A stretch of 64,000 nt of DNA from Mycobacterium shigaense (GTDB lineage: Bacteria; Actinomycetota; Actinomycetes; Mycobacteriales; Mycobacteriaceae), in NCBI RefSeq assembly GCF_002356315.1, contig NZ_AP018164.1, positions 3,906,001 to 3,970,000 of the forward strand. Direction: 5' to 3'. The position numbers were made by a program, and so were the translations under genes. Shown here piece by piece: positions 37,096 through 46,312 of the stretch. How positions within the stretch are numbered: the first letter of the stretch is position 1; each line of letters begins with the position of its first letter. Under the pieces are notes generated by a model. It was not told the DNA's origin. It searched no databases and was given only the letters and a program-made list of their open reading frames with translations.

Positions 37096-37905
37096 TCAGG
37101 TTGGCGGCCCGAGCGCGTACGCGCCGGTCTCCGGGTGGTGATACCAGCCACCGGCGGCGTGGGTGCCGCCGTCGACGTGGATCGTCTGTCCGGTGATGTA
37201 GCTGGACATCTCCGAGGCGAGAAAGACTGCCGCCCCGGCCATTTCGTCGACGTGCCCCGCGCACCCCAGCGGAACCGTGAATCCCATCCGCTGCCGGGAT
37301 CCCGGCGGTGCCATCTGCTCGAGGCCTTCGGTCCAGGTAATGTCGGGGGCCAGCGCGTTGACCCGGATGCCGTGCGGCGCCAGTTCGAGCGCCGCGGTCT
37401 TGGTGTAGTTGATGACGCCCGCCTTGGCCGCCGCGTACGTCGCGTAGCCGGGGGCGGCGCGGACCCCCTCTATCGACGTGACGCTGATGATGCTGCCGGG
37501 CAGGTGCTCCTCGACGAGCGTGCGGGCCACCCGCTGCGTGCACAGGTACACGTGGCGCAGATTCGATTTGTACAGGGCGTCCCACCCGTTCTCGCTGGTG
37601 TCCAGGATGCCCGACCAGAAGACGCCGCCGGCGTTGTTGACCAAGATCGTCACCGGGCCGAGCTCTGCTGCGGTCTGCGCGAGCGCTTCGTCCACGGCGG
37701 CGCTGTCCCGCACGTCGGTCGGGATACCGAGAGCGCCGATCTCCTCGGCGGCGGACGCGCAGGTGTCGGGGTTGCGTTCCCAGATCGCGACCCGCGCGCC
37801 GAATGCCGTCAGCCCAGCCGCGATGCCGCGGCCGATGCCGGAGCCGCCGCCGGTGACGACCGCGACGCGGTCGGTCAGGAGCGCGCTTGAGGGATCGAGT
37901 GCCAC
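37096..37905 (-). CDS. short-chain dehydrogenase/reductase
   Basis: A 269-residue classical SDR. Cofactor motif TGGGSGIGRG, NNAG in ILVNNAGGVF, catalytic Ser in SVTSIEG and Tyr-x-x-x-Lys in YATYAAAKAG; the C-terminal ITGQTIHVDGG is standard. Substrate unknown; closest in style to glucose 1-dehydrogenase-type SDRs. GTG at 37905 (MALDPSSALLTDRVAV) is chosen; an ATG at 37935 would add ten residues without likeness to the family. Divergent from an epimerase gene. Confidence 0.87.
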   Translation of the reverse strand: MALDPSSALLTDRVAVVTGGGSGIGRGIAAGLTAFGARVAIWERNPDTCASAAEEIGALGIPTDVRDSAAVDEALAQTAAELGPVTILVNNAGGVFWSGILDTSENGWDALYKSNLRHVYLCTQRVARTLVEEHLPGSIISVTSIEGVRAAPGYATYAAAKAGVINYTKTAALELAPHGIRVNALAPDITWTEGLEQMAPPGSRQRMGFTVPLGCAGHVDEMAGAAVFLASEMSSYITGQTIHVDGGTHAAGGWYHHPETGAYALGPPT

Positions 37906-37997
37906 GCAGCCGACTATATGACAATCCCACTTCACGGTTTACAGTTCTCACTAAATCTGTTCGATATGTAAAGCGGAGTCAGCCGAGGGAGCCCACC

Positions 37998-38993
37998 ATG
38001 GCCAGCACGATCTTCGTCACCGGCGCGACCGGCCAGACCGGCGGCAACGTCTGCAGGCAGCTGATCGAACGCGGCGACCACGTCCGCGCCCTGGTGCGCG
38101 ATCCCGGCACGGCCACGGCCCTGGCCGACATCGGCATCGGCATCGAGGTGATCCAGGGCGACATCAGCGACGCCGACGACGTGCGCACCGCGGCCAAGGG
38201 CGCCGACGCCGCGATCCACTGCGCGGCCCTGCTGGGCGGCGCGAGCCAGGACCTCGAGGACTTCAAGGCCGTCAACATGGTCGGTACGACGAACGTCCTC
38301 GACGCCGCGACGGCGCACGGCATGCGCCGGGTCGTCGCGCTGAGCACCGCCACCTTCCTCGATTTGGGCACCGGCCTGGACTTCGAAGAGGCGCCCGTGT
38401 TGCAGAACCCACCGCAAGACCCCTACACCGTCACCAAACTGGCCGCGTTCCAGGAAGCCCACCGGCGCGCGGCCGCGGGCGACGACGTCCTGACGTGTCA
38501 CCCCGGCGCAATCTTCGGTCCTGCTCCCGTCGTGGAGCGCGCGTTGCACCGCACCAGCTTCAACCGGGTGCTGTTGGCCGGAATGAGAGGAAAGATTAAG
38601 CGCTACTTGGCTTTTCCGGTGACCTGGGTCGCCGGGGCCGACGTCGCGAAGGGCTCGATCGCGGCGCTGGACAACGGGGTGACCGGCGAGCGCTACCTGT
38701 TGGTCGGCCGTCCCGAAGACACCTTCAGCACCGCCGGCGGCATCAACCGCGCGTGCGCAGTCGCCGGAATCGACCACCGCGTCGAGGACCTCGACTACCG
38801 CACCGATGCCGAGGCGCTGACCGCCGAGTTCGGCCCGACCCTGATGGCCATCGCGAAGGCCGCCGCCAACAGCGAGCGCAAGCCCAGAAGCAAAGACAAC
38901 TTGACCACCCGGCGACTCGGGTATGCGCCCATGTCCCTCGATGACGGCGTGCGGCTGCTGATCTCGTGGCTGCGCGGCCTGGGCAAGCTCTAG
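37998..38993 (+). CDS. NAD(P)-dependent epimerase/dehydratase (extended SDR)
   Basis: A 331-residue protein with the extended-SDR motif FVTGATGQTGGNV and a dihydroflavonol-reductase-like body (YTVTKLAAFQEAHRRAA, HPGAIFGPAP). The usual catalytic Tyr-x-x-x-Lys is present in YTVTKL. Substrate unknown. ATG at 37998 has GAGGGAG upstream. A TetR gene follows 11 bp later. Confidence 0.88.
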   Translation: MASTIFVTGATGQTGGNVCRQLIERGDHVRALVRDPGTATALADIGIGIEVIQGDISDADDVRTAAKGADAAIHCAALLGGASQDLEDFKAVNMVGTTNVLDAATAHGMRRVVALSTATFLDLGTGLDFEEAPVLQNPPQDPYTVTKLAAFQEAHRRAAAGDDVLTCHPGAIFGPAPVVERALHRTSFNRVLLAGMRGKIKRYLAFPVTWVAGADVAKGSIAALDNGVTGERYLLVGRPEDTFSTAGGINRACAVAGIDHRVEDLDYRTDAEALTAEFGPTLMAIAKAAANSERKPRSKDNLTTRRLGYAPMSLDDGVRLLISWLRGLGKL

Positions 38994-39004
38994 GGGCTGC
39001 CCCA

Positions 39005-39574
39005 GTGTCGATCGCCGAGTCACGCGGCGCGGATCATCGAGATCTGGCCGATCGAATCCTGGACGCGGCCCAGCGCCTGGTTTTTCGCACCGGGGCCCGC
39101 CGGACGTCGCTGTCGGACGTGGCGGCGCTGGCGGGGGTGTCTCGGCCCACGATCTACCGCTATTTCGCGTCCAAGGAAGACCTGATCGACGCGCTGGGAA
39201 AGCGCGAACGGCGCCGCTTCAGCACGGCAATGGACGAGGCCATGTCGGGAGTCACCGGCGTCGCACGATTGGAGGCCGCCGTCGACGTCGTCGCGACATT
39301 CGTCGAGATTCAGCCACCGGGGCGGCTGCTCGACCTCGAGCCCACCTTCGCACACGACCAAATGGCCGCGGCGCTACCCATGCTCGTCGAGGGACTGGTG
39401 GTCATCCTGCAGCGCTGCGCCGGCGAAGGCGCCCTGGCCTCGGGTGCCAACCCGCGCGACCTGTCCGGCGCCATCGCACGAACGGCGTTGAGCCACTACA
39501 TATTTCCCGACCGCGACCCCGCCGCGGCGCGCCGCGAAATCCGCGCCGCTGCCGGCCTTTCCGGCCGGGCGTGA
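39005..39574 (+). CDS. TetR-family transcriptional regulator
   Basis: A 189-residue regulator. The helix-turn-helix is SLSDVAALAGVSRPTIYRYF (about 35-54) after a standard first helix (ILDAAQRLVF). The C-terminal ligand domain is divergent. GTG at 39005 is used, 11 bp after the epimerase stop, so it probably regulates its own operon and perhaps the divergent SDR. Confidence 0.9.
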   Translation: MSIAESRGADHRDLADRILDAAQRLVFRTGARRTSLSDVAALAGVSRPTIYRYFASKEDLIDALGKRERRRFSTAMDEAMSGVTGVARLEAAVDVVATFVEIQPPGRLLDLEPTFAHDQMAAALPMLVEGLVVILQRCAGEGALASGANPRDLSGAIARTALSHYIFPDRDPAAARREIRAAAGLSGRA

Positions 39575-39732
39575 GGATCGGCGCGGCCCGGCGCTTCGAT
39601 TCACGGCCAACGGGTATCCGAAGCACTGGCGGCTGAGGTGCCGATAGGCGAAAATGATGCTGAAATCCTGTGGTGCGCGCGGGTGAGGGCAGAACGGCGG
39701 TCGATTCAACTCCGGGGGGAGGCGGGCTGAGC

Positions 39733-42471
39733 ATGCAGCCCAAGACGCAATCCGCCAAGGTCGTGTCGACGAGAGTTCAACCGCCGGCCTACGAGGGCAA
39801 GCGCGTCACGCGCGACCGGTTGATCGACGTTCTGCGTGCCGGGCGGGCGAAGCGGCTGGCGTTGGTCCACGGGCCGGCAGGCTTCGGCAAGAGCACCCTC
39901 GCCCTGCAATGGCAGCGGGTGTTAGCGGCTGACGAGGTACCGGTTGCCTGGGTGAGCCTCGACCGCGGCCACAATGACGTTGTCGCCTTTCTCGGTGATC
40001 TGATCGCGGCGGTTGGGCGCGTCGAACCCACGCTGGTCGCGGACCTCGGCGACCTACTGGAAGAGCAGTCGGCCGACGCGCAACGATATGTGCAGGCCGA
40101 GCTCGTCAACCGGTGCGCGGGACGCGAGCGACCGCTGGCGATCGTGCTGGACGACTGGCACCTGATCGAGAGCCCCGACACCGCCGCGGCGCTGGACTTT
40201 CTCCTGACCGCCGGCCCCGACAACCTGCACCTCGTCGTCACCAGCAGAACCCGAGCACCCGGCATCGGCAGGCTCAAGGTCAGCAACCAGGTCGTCGAAA
40301 TCGACGCCGCACAGTTGCGCTTCGACCAGCAGGAATCCGCGGCCTTCCTGCTCGACCTCAACGAGCTGGATCTCGACGGCAATGATGTGCACAGCCTGTG
40401 GTCGAGCACCGACGGCTGGGTGTCCGCCCTCCAGCTGGCCACCCTGTCGCTGCGGACCACCAGAGACGCGCCGGCGTTGATCAGGGGCTTTTCCGGCCGT
40501 CACCATTCCATCGGCGACTACCTCGCCGAGAACGTGCTCGACGCGCTGCCGGACGAGCTGCTCGACTTCCTGCTGACCACCTCGATCTGCGATCGCCTCT
40601 GCGGCGATCTGGCCGCCGCCGTCAGCGGCCAGCCGCGCGGGCAGGCCTTCCTCGAGGAGCTGGAACGCCGCGACATGTTCCTGCAGCCGCTGGACGACGA
40701 TCGCGAATGGTTCCGGTACCACCACCTGTTCGGCGGCTACTTACGGCAACGGCTGGAACGCGACCATGCCGACCAAATCGTGAGCCTGCACCGCAGGGCC
40801 TCGGCGTGGTTTGCCGATCAAGGACTGCTCACCGACGCCGTCAGTCACGCGCTGGCCGCGGGCGATGACGTCGGGGCAGTCGATCTGGTGGAACGGCAGG
40901 CCATGTACCTCGTCGAACACAGCCGCATGGCCGGCCTGCTCGGGCTGGTCAACAAATTGCCGAAGGTCCTCGTCCTGAACCGACCGATGTTGCAGACCGC
41001 GATCGCTTGGGCCAACTGCCTGCTGCAGCGACCGGAGGATGTCCAGATCGCACTCAGCCATGTTCGAGCCGCCCTGGCGTCGGCGACCGATGCGAGCGCC
41101 GCCGAAATTCTCGGCGAAGCCGACGTCGTGCAGGCGTGCACCGACGTCTACGGCGACCGTATCGACCGCGCCGCATCCTTGGTGGCGCCCTACATCGTCG
41201 AAAGCCCGAGGTGCAGGCCATTTCTGGCGGCGGTGTCGGCCAACATCCGCACCTTTGTCGACATCCACACCTTCGCTTACGACACGGCGCTGGCACGCCA
41301 ACAGTGGGCCAACGCTTTTCACGAGACCGCCGCAGGTCCCTTCGCCGGGGTCTACGGCCGGTGCTTTGCCGGCCTCGCGGCATTCGCCCAACTCGATCTG
41401 CGCACCGCCGAGATCCGCTACGCCCAGGCTCGCGCGTTGGCACACAGCGCGGCCGGTCCGCGTTCGCACGCGACTCGCCTGGCCGGGGCGCTGCTCGGCA
41501 GGCTCCGCTACGAACGCGGCGACATCGATACGGCCGAAGCGCTCTTGGAAGAATGTCACGAACTCGGCGTCGAATGTGGCGTGGCCGACTTCATGATCGC
41601 GGCCTACAGCACGCTCGCGCACATCAAAGTCCTGCGCGGTGACATCGACGATGCGATTTCTCTGCTGAACGAGGGAGCCATTGCAGCGCAACATCTTTCG
41701 CTGCCGCGGTTATCGGCCGCCCTCGATTACGAATGCCTGCGCCTGCACCTCGCCGTGGACGACATCGACCGGGCACGCCAGGTTCTGGCACGCCAGCCCG
41801 AAGTCGGCGACTCGGCGAGTGACGGTATCGCGATGGCCACGCGTCACTACCAACTAAGCATGCAAGCGCGAATCTTGTGCGCTTCCGACGACTACGACGC
41901 GGCAACGAAACTCGTGACGTCAATTCGTGACGAATGCGGCGCTGTCGGATGTCGTTATGCCGAGACGATCAGCACTATCGAGCTCGCCAGGGTGGTCTAT
42001 TTGACCGGTGACAGCGACGCTGCCGCCAAAATACTTGTGCCCGCGCTGATTGCGGGCGCACGCTCCGGGCTGCTACGCACGGTGGTCGACGCCGGCCCGG
42101 AGATACTGAAAATAATCGTCGAACTTCGCGAGGCGCGCCGAACCCATCGGTGGGCGGCCGGGCTCCCCCAGGTTGCCACCGACTACCTGTCCGCGCTGCT
42201 CACCACCGCCCACACCGACGCGCGGAAGGCTGCGATCCCCGTGATCGCCGGCGCCGCCGAACGCACCTTGCCCGAACAACAGCTCAACGCCCGAGAGATC
42301 GAAGTCCTTCGCCTGCTGGACCGCGGGTTGTCGAACAAGCAGATCGCCAGAAGCCTTGGCGTCACCATTAATACCGTCAAGTGGTATCTCAAGAGCATTT
42401 ACGTCAAGCTCGGCGTCGCGAGGCGCGGCGAATCAATCGCAGAGGCGCGCCGGCGTCGTCTACTGCCTTGA
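39733..42471 (+). CDS. large ATP-binding LuxR-family (LAL/MalT-like) regulator
   Basis: A 912-residue signal-transduction ATPase. Walker A GPAGFGKST lies at residues 47-55, with a STAND-type NTPase and winged-helix to about 400, a long helical-repeat (TPR-like) region to about 830, and a C-terminal LuxR helix-turn-helix (LNAREIEVLRLLDRGLSNKQ, then IARSLGVTINTVKWYLKSI). MalT-type proteins oligomerise on inducer and ATP binding. ATG at 39733 has the strong site GGGGGGAGG; an upstream ATG at 39670 lacks one. It ends 15 bp from the convergent EAL gene. Confidence 0.92.
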   Translation: MQPKTQSAKVVSTRVQPPAYEGKRVTRDRLIDVLRAGRAKRLALVHGPAGFGKSTLALQWQRVLAADEVPVAWVSLDRGHNDVVAFLGDLIAAVGRVEPTLVADLGDLLEEQSADAQRYVQAELVNRCAGRERPLAIVLDDWHLIESPDTAAALDFLLTAGPDNLHLVVTSRTRAPGIGRLKVSNQVVEIDAAQLRFDQQESAAFLLDLNELDLDGNDVHSLWSSTDGWVSALQLATLSLRTTRDAPALIRGFSGRHHSIGDYLAENVLDALPDELLDFLLTTSICDRLCGDLAAAVSGQPRGQAFLEELERRDMFLQPLDDDREWFRYHHLFGGYLRQRLERDHADQIVSLHRRASAWFADQGLLTDAVSHALAAGDDVGAVDLVERQAMYLVEHSRMAGLLGLVNKLPKVLVLNRPMLQTAIAWANCLLQRPEDVQIALSHVRAALASATDASAAEILGEADVVQACTDVYGDRIDRAASLVAPYIVESPRCRPFLAAVSANIRTFVDIHTFAYDTALARQQWANAFHETAAGPFAGVYGRCFAGLAAFAQLDLRTAEIRYAQARALAHSAAGPRSHATRLAGALLGRLRYERGDIDTAEALLEECHELGVECGVADFMIAAYSTLAHIKVLRGDIDDAISLLNEGAIAAQHLSLPRLSAALDYECLRLHLAVDDIDRARQVLARQPEVGDSASDGIAMATRHYQLSMQARILCASDDYDAATKLVTSIRDECGAVGCRYAETISTIELARVVYLTGDSDAAAKILVPALIAGARSGLLRTVVDAGPEILKIIVELREARRTHRWAAGLPQVATDYLSALLTTAHTDARKAAIPVIAGAAERTLPEQQLNAREIEVLRLLDRGLSNKQIARSLGVTINTVKWYLKSIYVKLGVARRGESIAEARRRRLLP

Positions 42472-42486
42472 GCTCGTCCGCCGGGC

Positions 42487-43761
42487 TCAGATCAAGCGAG
42501 CGAGTAGCCGTTGCGCCGCCATGGTGACGAATTCGCGGTCGAAGGTGACTGCCATGTCGAAGCGCCGGTCGGCATCACTGGCGGAAATGCCCTTGACGCC
42601 TAGCCGCTCACGCGCTATCAGCGCGGCCGCGGTGTCGGGACCCAGCACCACGATGGTCGACTCGCGCGACATCGGATCACTCGAATCGAGCCTGACTTCC
42701 CTGACCCGTGGCCCGATTCCGAGTGGCCAGCTTTGACTGAAAAGCGCTAACAGCGGGCACCTTTCGGCGATGGCAAGGTATTTGAGCTTCGTGACCATGC
42801 GTGAGTCCGTGTCTTCGTGCAGTGTCGTGAGCACGATCGGGGGATTCTCGGCGGTCATGGCGATGCGTTCCACGTGTTTGGACAGCTCCGACAGCGTTTT
42901 GTGCCGGACCGGCCGGGTGGGCAGCACCCCCGATGCCAGCTCGAAGGTCGTTCCGGTCGCGCCGCTGGGCGGGTAGCTTTCCCTGCCCGGCCACCGGAAC
43001 CCCTTTGGGACGCCGGTGAGTTCGCCGGGAACGCCGAAGAGATTGCCCTGACCGAACGCCGCACCGTACGCCAATGCCTGCTCGAGCTGGTCGTCGGTTT
43101 CGATCCCCTCGGCGCAGATGACGGCGCCGCTTCGCTCCTGGTGGGCCATGACCGCGGCGATGATGCGCGCCTGCACCCGATCTGGCTGGTGCTGGATCGA
43201 ACACATGTCGAGCTTGACCATGTCGGGCGAGACGACGTCGAGCAGCGCCAGGGAATCGGGGTCCGACCCGACATCGTCAAGTGCTATCGCGAGCCCCGAA
43301 GAACGCAGCGCCGCGACTTTCCGGAGAAGCGCGCGGGGATTACTGAGCAATCCGCGCTCGGTGATTTCGAATGTCAGATTGAAGCAATCGGCGGCCCGCA
43401 TGATATTGCTGTCGCGGGACGGGTCGATACGACTCGTGGCGGGTTCGGTGTTGACCAGTAATAACATCCCGGGCGCAAAAGTTGCCTGCAGCGCTCCCTT
43501 AACTGCCGCGCGAATGCAGACGCGATCCAGAAGGTCCAATTTGCCCGTCTCTTCGGCGTAGGCGAAAACCTCGGTGGGCGCTGGATTATTCAGCGCGGGC
43601 CAGCGCGCGAGCGCCTCGTAGCCGACGACCGTCCGGCTCGGCAAAGCCACGACGCGCTGAAACGCCGTGACGAGACCCTTGCCCGCGATCGCATTGTCAA
43701 GAATATTTGTCATCAAAGCCGTCGGGATAATCATGGGTCTGGACGTACTGCTCGAACTCAC
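42487..43761 (-). CDS. EAL-domain (c-di-GMP phosphodiesterase) protein with C-terminal DICT domain
   Basis: A 424-residue cytoplasmic protein. EAL-domain residues are in place: VGYEALARW, NTEPAT, FEITERG, IALDDVGSDP, VKLDMC, ICAEGIET and GQGNLFG, so hydrolysis of cyclic di-GMP is plausible (the DDFG motif is DDVG). Residues about 270-420 (TTFELASGV, SELSKHVERIAMTAE) resemble the DICT domain found in light- and nucleotide-linked regulators. No membrane segment. ATG at 43761 is taken; 43734 is an alternative. It is convergent with the LAL regulator. Confidence 0.88.
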   Translation of the reverse strand: MSSSSTSRPMIIPTALMTNILDNAIAGKGLVTAFQRVVALPSRTVVGYEALARWPALNNPAPTEVFAYAEETGKLDLLDRVCIRAAVKGALQATFAPGMLLLVNTEPATSRIDPSRDSNIMRAADCFNLTFEITERGLLSNPRALLRKVAALRSSGLAIALDDVGSDPDSLALLDVVSPDMVKLDMCSIQHQPDRVQARIIAAVMAHQERSGAVICAEGIETDDQLEQALAYGAAFGQGNLFGVPGELTGVPKGFRWPGRESYPPSGATGTTFELASGVLPTRPVRHKTLSELSKHVERIAMTAENPPIVLTTLHEDTDSRMVTKLKYLAIAERCPLLALFSQSWPLGIGPRVREVRLDSSDPMSRESTIVVLGPDTAAALIARERLGVKGISASDADRRFDMAVTFDREFVTMAAQRLLARLI

Positions 43762-44049
43762 ACGTTCGACGCTAACGGCGCATAACGGAATTTGACCGCC
43801 CGGCTACCCGCATTCACGGCGTTGACTACCCGAAAGTGTGGTGGGGTAGGCAGGACCAACCGAACACTTCACCCGCGATTCATTACCACCGACTCGAAAA
43901 AACCGGCTCGAATTTGATTATCACCTTATTAGACGCACGTCTATTTGCTAAAGCCCGTGATTTCAATTCCCGCCACCTCCGCGCCCTGCGGTCTTGTCGA
44001 CCCGCACGACTTCTTCAGCCTGACGCGAACCGGCTAGCCGCGGGCTCGA
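43762..44049. other. intergenic region upstream of the EAL-DICT gene
   Basis: 288 bp with a pronounced AT-rich core (43905-43960) unlike the surroundings. It carries a perfect short palindrome (listed separately). No gene is supported; a short + frame at 43836-44066 has no family features. Confidence 0.5.
43929..43942. promoter_or_regulatory. palindromic operator candidate TAGACG-CA-CGTCTA
   Basis: Perfect 6-bp arms around a 2-bp centre, set in AT-rich DNA (TTAT on the left, TTTGC on the right), 168 bp upstream of the EAL-DICT start. The form suits a TetR-type dimer. The binding protein is unknown. Confidence 0.4.
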
Positions 44050-44694
44050 TCACACTTTGGAGCTGAGCCCGGCGATCAGATTGATCGTGACCGCGAGGAC
44101 GACCGCGCCCAGCAGGTACGACAGCAGCGCGTGCCGCAGCACCGTCGCCCTGATCGACGTCAACCCGATCTCGGTGTCGGAGACCTGATAGGTCATGCCG
44201 ACGGTGAAGGCGAGGTAAGCGAAGTCGCGGAAGCGCGGCGGCTCGGGGTCGTGGAAATCGATCCCGCCCGGCTCGTCGGAGTAGTAGAGCCGCGCATAGT
44301 GCGCGGTGAACAACGTGTGCACGGCGACCCAGGACGCCGCGACGGTCGCAATGCCGAGAAGTGCGGCCGCGACGGCCCGGGCCCCGGAATGCGATCCGGC
44401 GGCAACCACGTAACCCACCCCGAGCAGGCTCGCGACGCTGGCCGACACGATGACCACATCGGCGATCCAGCGGGTGGGATCCTCTCTGGTCGCGTATCGC
44501 CGGGTCTCCTCGGCGTCCATTCCGCCGATGATGAGCCACGTCCAGCACACGTAGACCGCGGCGCTGGCGATCCAGCCGACGAGCGCGAACCGCCAGCCGA
44601 CCGTGTGTCCCACGGCGAACGCAACGGCAACTCCGAAGACCACGGCAACCGCAATCCGCAGCACGGCGGTCTCCCGGGAAACCTGAAACCTCAC
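44050..44694 (-). CDS. DUF1345 membrane protein
   Basis: A 214-residue protein with about six membrane helices (for example [18 protein letters not shown] and [18 protein letters not shown]). The conserved DUF1345 stretch is [10 protein letters not shown] and [18 protein letters not shown]. Function unknown. It stands alone with 195 bp before it. Confidence 0.85.
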   Translation of the reverse strand: MRFQVSRETAVLRIAVAVVFGVAVAFAVGHTVGWRFALVGWIASAAVYVCWTWLIIGGMDAEETRRYATREDPTRWIADVVIVSASVASLLGVGYVVAAGSHSGARAVAAALLGIATVAASWVAVHTLFTAHYARLYYSDEPGGIDFHDPEPPRFRDFAYLAFTVGMTYQVSDTEIGLTSIRATVLRHALLSYLLGAVVLAVTINLIAGLSSKV

Positions 44695-44846
44695 GATCTC
44701 GACCTAAGCACCAACTGCCGCCTGCCGTTGACGCAGGTGGCAGAGTCGGCGGAACACAACGTTGCCAGCGGAGGCTTCACCACTCTCAGCTGGAGTTTGC
44801 CATATCTGCTCATTTCGCCGCGCGAGCCGACCATCCGAAGCCCATA

Positions 44847-44869
44847 ATATTAAGGTCAAACCCTAATAT
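44847..44869 (+). promoter_or_regulatory. inverted repeat / possible -10 upstream of the DUF732 gene
   Basis: ATATTAAGG-TCAAAC-CCTAATAT: nearly perfect arms. The right arm contains TAATAT (44864-44869), a good -10 box about 20 bp before the ATG. If so the leader is very short and a bound repressor would cover the start site. Confidence 0.4.
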
Positions 44870-44889
44870 CCCAGAACGGAGGCGATCCC

Positions 44890-45186
44890 ATGTCTGTTCG
44901 CGGACTACGCCTGATGTGTATCCCCGTTGTCGTTGCTGCGGCCCTCACCGTGGGTAGCGGTGTCGCCGTCGCCGACGATGACTCGTACATCGCGCAACTT
45001 ACCAAGCTGGGCTTCAGCGGCGACCGGGACAGCCTGATCGCGCTCGGACACGCGATCTGCTCCGACCGCAGCACCGGCTACACCCCCGACCAGCTGGCCC
45101 AGGTCGTCCAGACCAAGTTCACCAACGCGACCTACGCGGACGCGACGTCCGTTATCAGCGCCGCCGAATCGGCCTACTGGCCATAA
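44890..45186 (+). CDS. small secreted DUF732 protein
   Basis: A 98-residue protein with a Sec signal peptide (PVVVAAALTVGSGVAVA, cleaved near residue 28). The mature part is the ~70-residue helical DUF732 domain (YIAQLTKLGF, ALGHAICSDRSTGYTPDQL, ending ISAAESAYWP). These proteins are numerous in mycobacteria and have no known activity. ATG at 44890 follows GGAGG. Confidence 0.9.
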   Translation: MSVRGLRLMCIPVVVAAALTVGSGVAVADDDSYIAQLTKLGFSGDRDSLIALGHAICSDRSTGYTPDQLAQVVQTKFTNATYADATSVISAAESAYWP

Positions 45187-45194
45187 TCTTTGGG

Positions 45195-45692
45195 TCAGCC
45201 GGCCGCGAATGCCGCCACCGGCATCTCCACGCTTCCCCGGCAGGGGCCGCTGTTGATGTCGGTGTGCCAGGTTCCGCGCAGCGATCCGTCGGACTGGGGG
45301 GCATAGAACGCCCACGACCTCGCCGGTGCCCATACTTTCGGAACGCCTTCTCCCATATAGCAATCCCACTGAAAGTCGAAGTGCTCGACCCACCTGGCGC
45401 CGTCCCAGGCGTAGTGCGACGGCTGCGGCAGCGTCGGGTTCTTGGGGGTGGGTCCGTTGGTGGCCGTGGCGATGCACGTGCCCGCCGAACACGACGTCGT
45501 GAATATGTAGTCGGCACTGAACGTCGGTTCCGGCTGGCGGGCCGCAATGCTGCTGCCCGTCTTGTCGACGGCGTAACGCACGAGCGAGTACTTGCCGCTC
45601 CACGACGGCATCTCCGCGGGCACCGCACCGGCGGGCGTCGCAAGCAGAGCGAGCGCGATGGCGCCGACTACCGCGGTCCGCCACGAATTCAC
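45195..45692 (-). CDS. secreted protein of unknown function
   Basis: A 165-residue protein with a signal peptide (TAVVGAIALALLATPAGAVP) and a mature domain with four cysteines (TSCSAGTC, DCYMGEG, GPCRGS) and repeated Trp (HYAWDGARWVEHFDFQWD). Similar exported proteins are common in mycobacteria, with unknown function. GTG at 45692 overlaps the stop of the NUDIX gene upstream (GTGA). Confidence 0.8.
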   Translation of the reverse strand: MNSWRTAVVGAIALALLATPAGAVPAEMPSWSGKYSLVRYAVDKTGSSIAARQPEPTFSADYIFTTSCSAGTCIATATNGPTPKNPTLPQPSHYAWDGARWVEHFDFQWDCYMGEGVPKVWAPARSWAFYAPQSDGSLRGTWHTDINSGPCRGSVEMPVAAFAAG

Positions 45693-46225
45693 GGTTCGCG
45701 CAACAGAAATAGGCCGTAGGCGGCGATCGACTGCGCGTCGACGATCACTCCCGCGCGGATCATCTGCTCGACGTCGGCCCGGGAGAACCAGGCGCTGCGC
45801 ATGTCCTGCTCCTCGTGCTCCGGGGCGGCTTCGCCCTCGGTGATCCCGGTCGCCACAAAGACCCAGCCGAGCTGACTGGTCATCCCGGGAGCGACATCCA
45901 CCTTGCCGAGAATTTCGAACGAGGACGCGCGCAGCCCGGTTTCCTCGCGGAGTTCGCGCGCGGCCAGCTCGAACGGTTCGAGGTGCGCATGGTCCGGTGC
46001 GGCACCCTGCGGGAACTCCCAGCGCCGCGCGCCCACCGGATACCGGAACTGTTCCACCAACCGGAATCGCCGGCCGTCGTAGGGCACCACGAGCGCATAG
46101 TGCGGCTTGTCCACCACGGAGTAGATGCCGGGACTGCCATCCGGACGGCGGATATCGTCCTCGCGGAGCACCAGCCACGGATTGCGATAGATCTCGCGGG
46201 TCGCGACGCGTTCGATGAAGGGCAC
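45689..46225 (-). CDS. NUDIX hydrolase (ADP-ribose pyrophosphatase type)
   Basis: A 178-residue hydrolase. The NUDIX box is FELAARELREETGL with an upstream GAAPDHAHLEP loop that is slightly long. The N-terminal strand pattern (YSVVDKPHYALVVPYDGRR) is like ADP-ribose pyrophosphatases. Substrate is inferred only. GTG at 46225 (MPFIERVATREIY) is used. Divergent from the potassium channel gene. Confidence 0.88.
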   Translation of the reverse strand: MPFIERVATREIYRNPWLVLREDDIRRPDGSPGIYSVVDKPHYALVVPYDGRRFRLVEQFRYPVGARRWEFPQGAAPDHAHLEPFELAARELREETGLRASSFEILGKVDVAPGMTSQLGWVFVATGITEGEAAPEHEEQDMRSAWFSRADVEQMIRAGVIVDAQSIAAYGLFLLREP

Positions 46226-46312
46226 ATCGCCAGTATTGCGGGTGGCACGATCTGGGACAGTGCCCGATAGTCGTAGGCACCACGGGCCCAACGTCGGCAG
46301 AGCGGAGTGGGT

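Noticed and set aside
43121-43140. GCGCCGCTTCGCTCCTGG resembling a MIRU fragment inside the EAL gene
   Set aside because: Too short, in coding frame and not at a stop/start overlap; likely chance.
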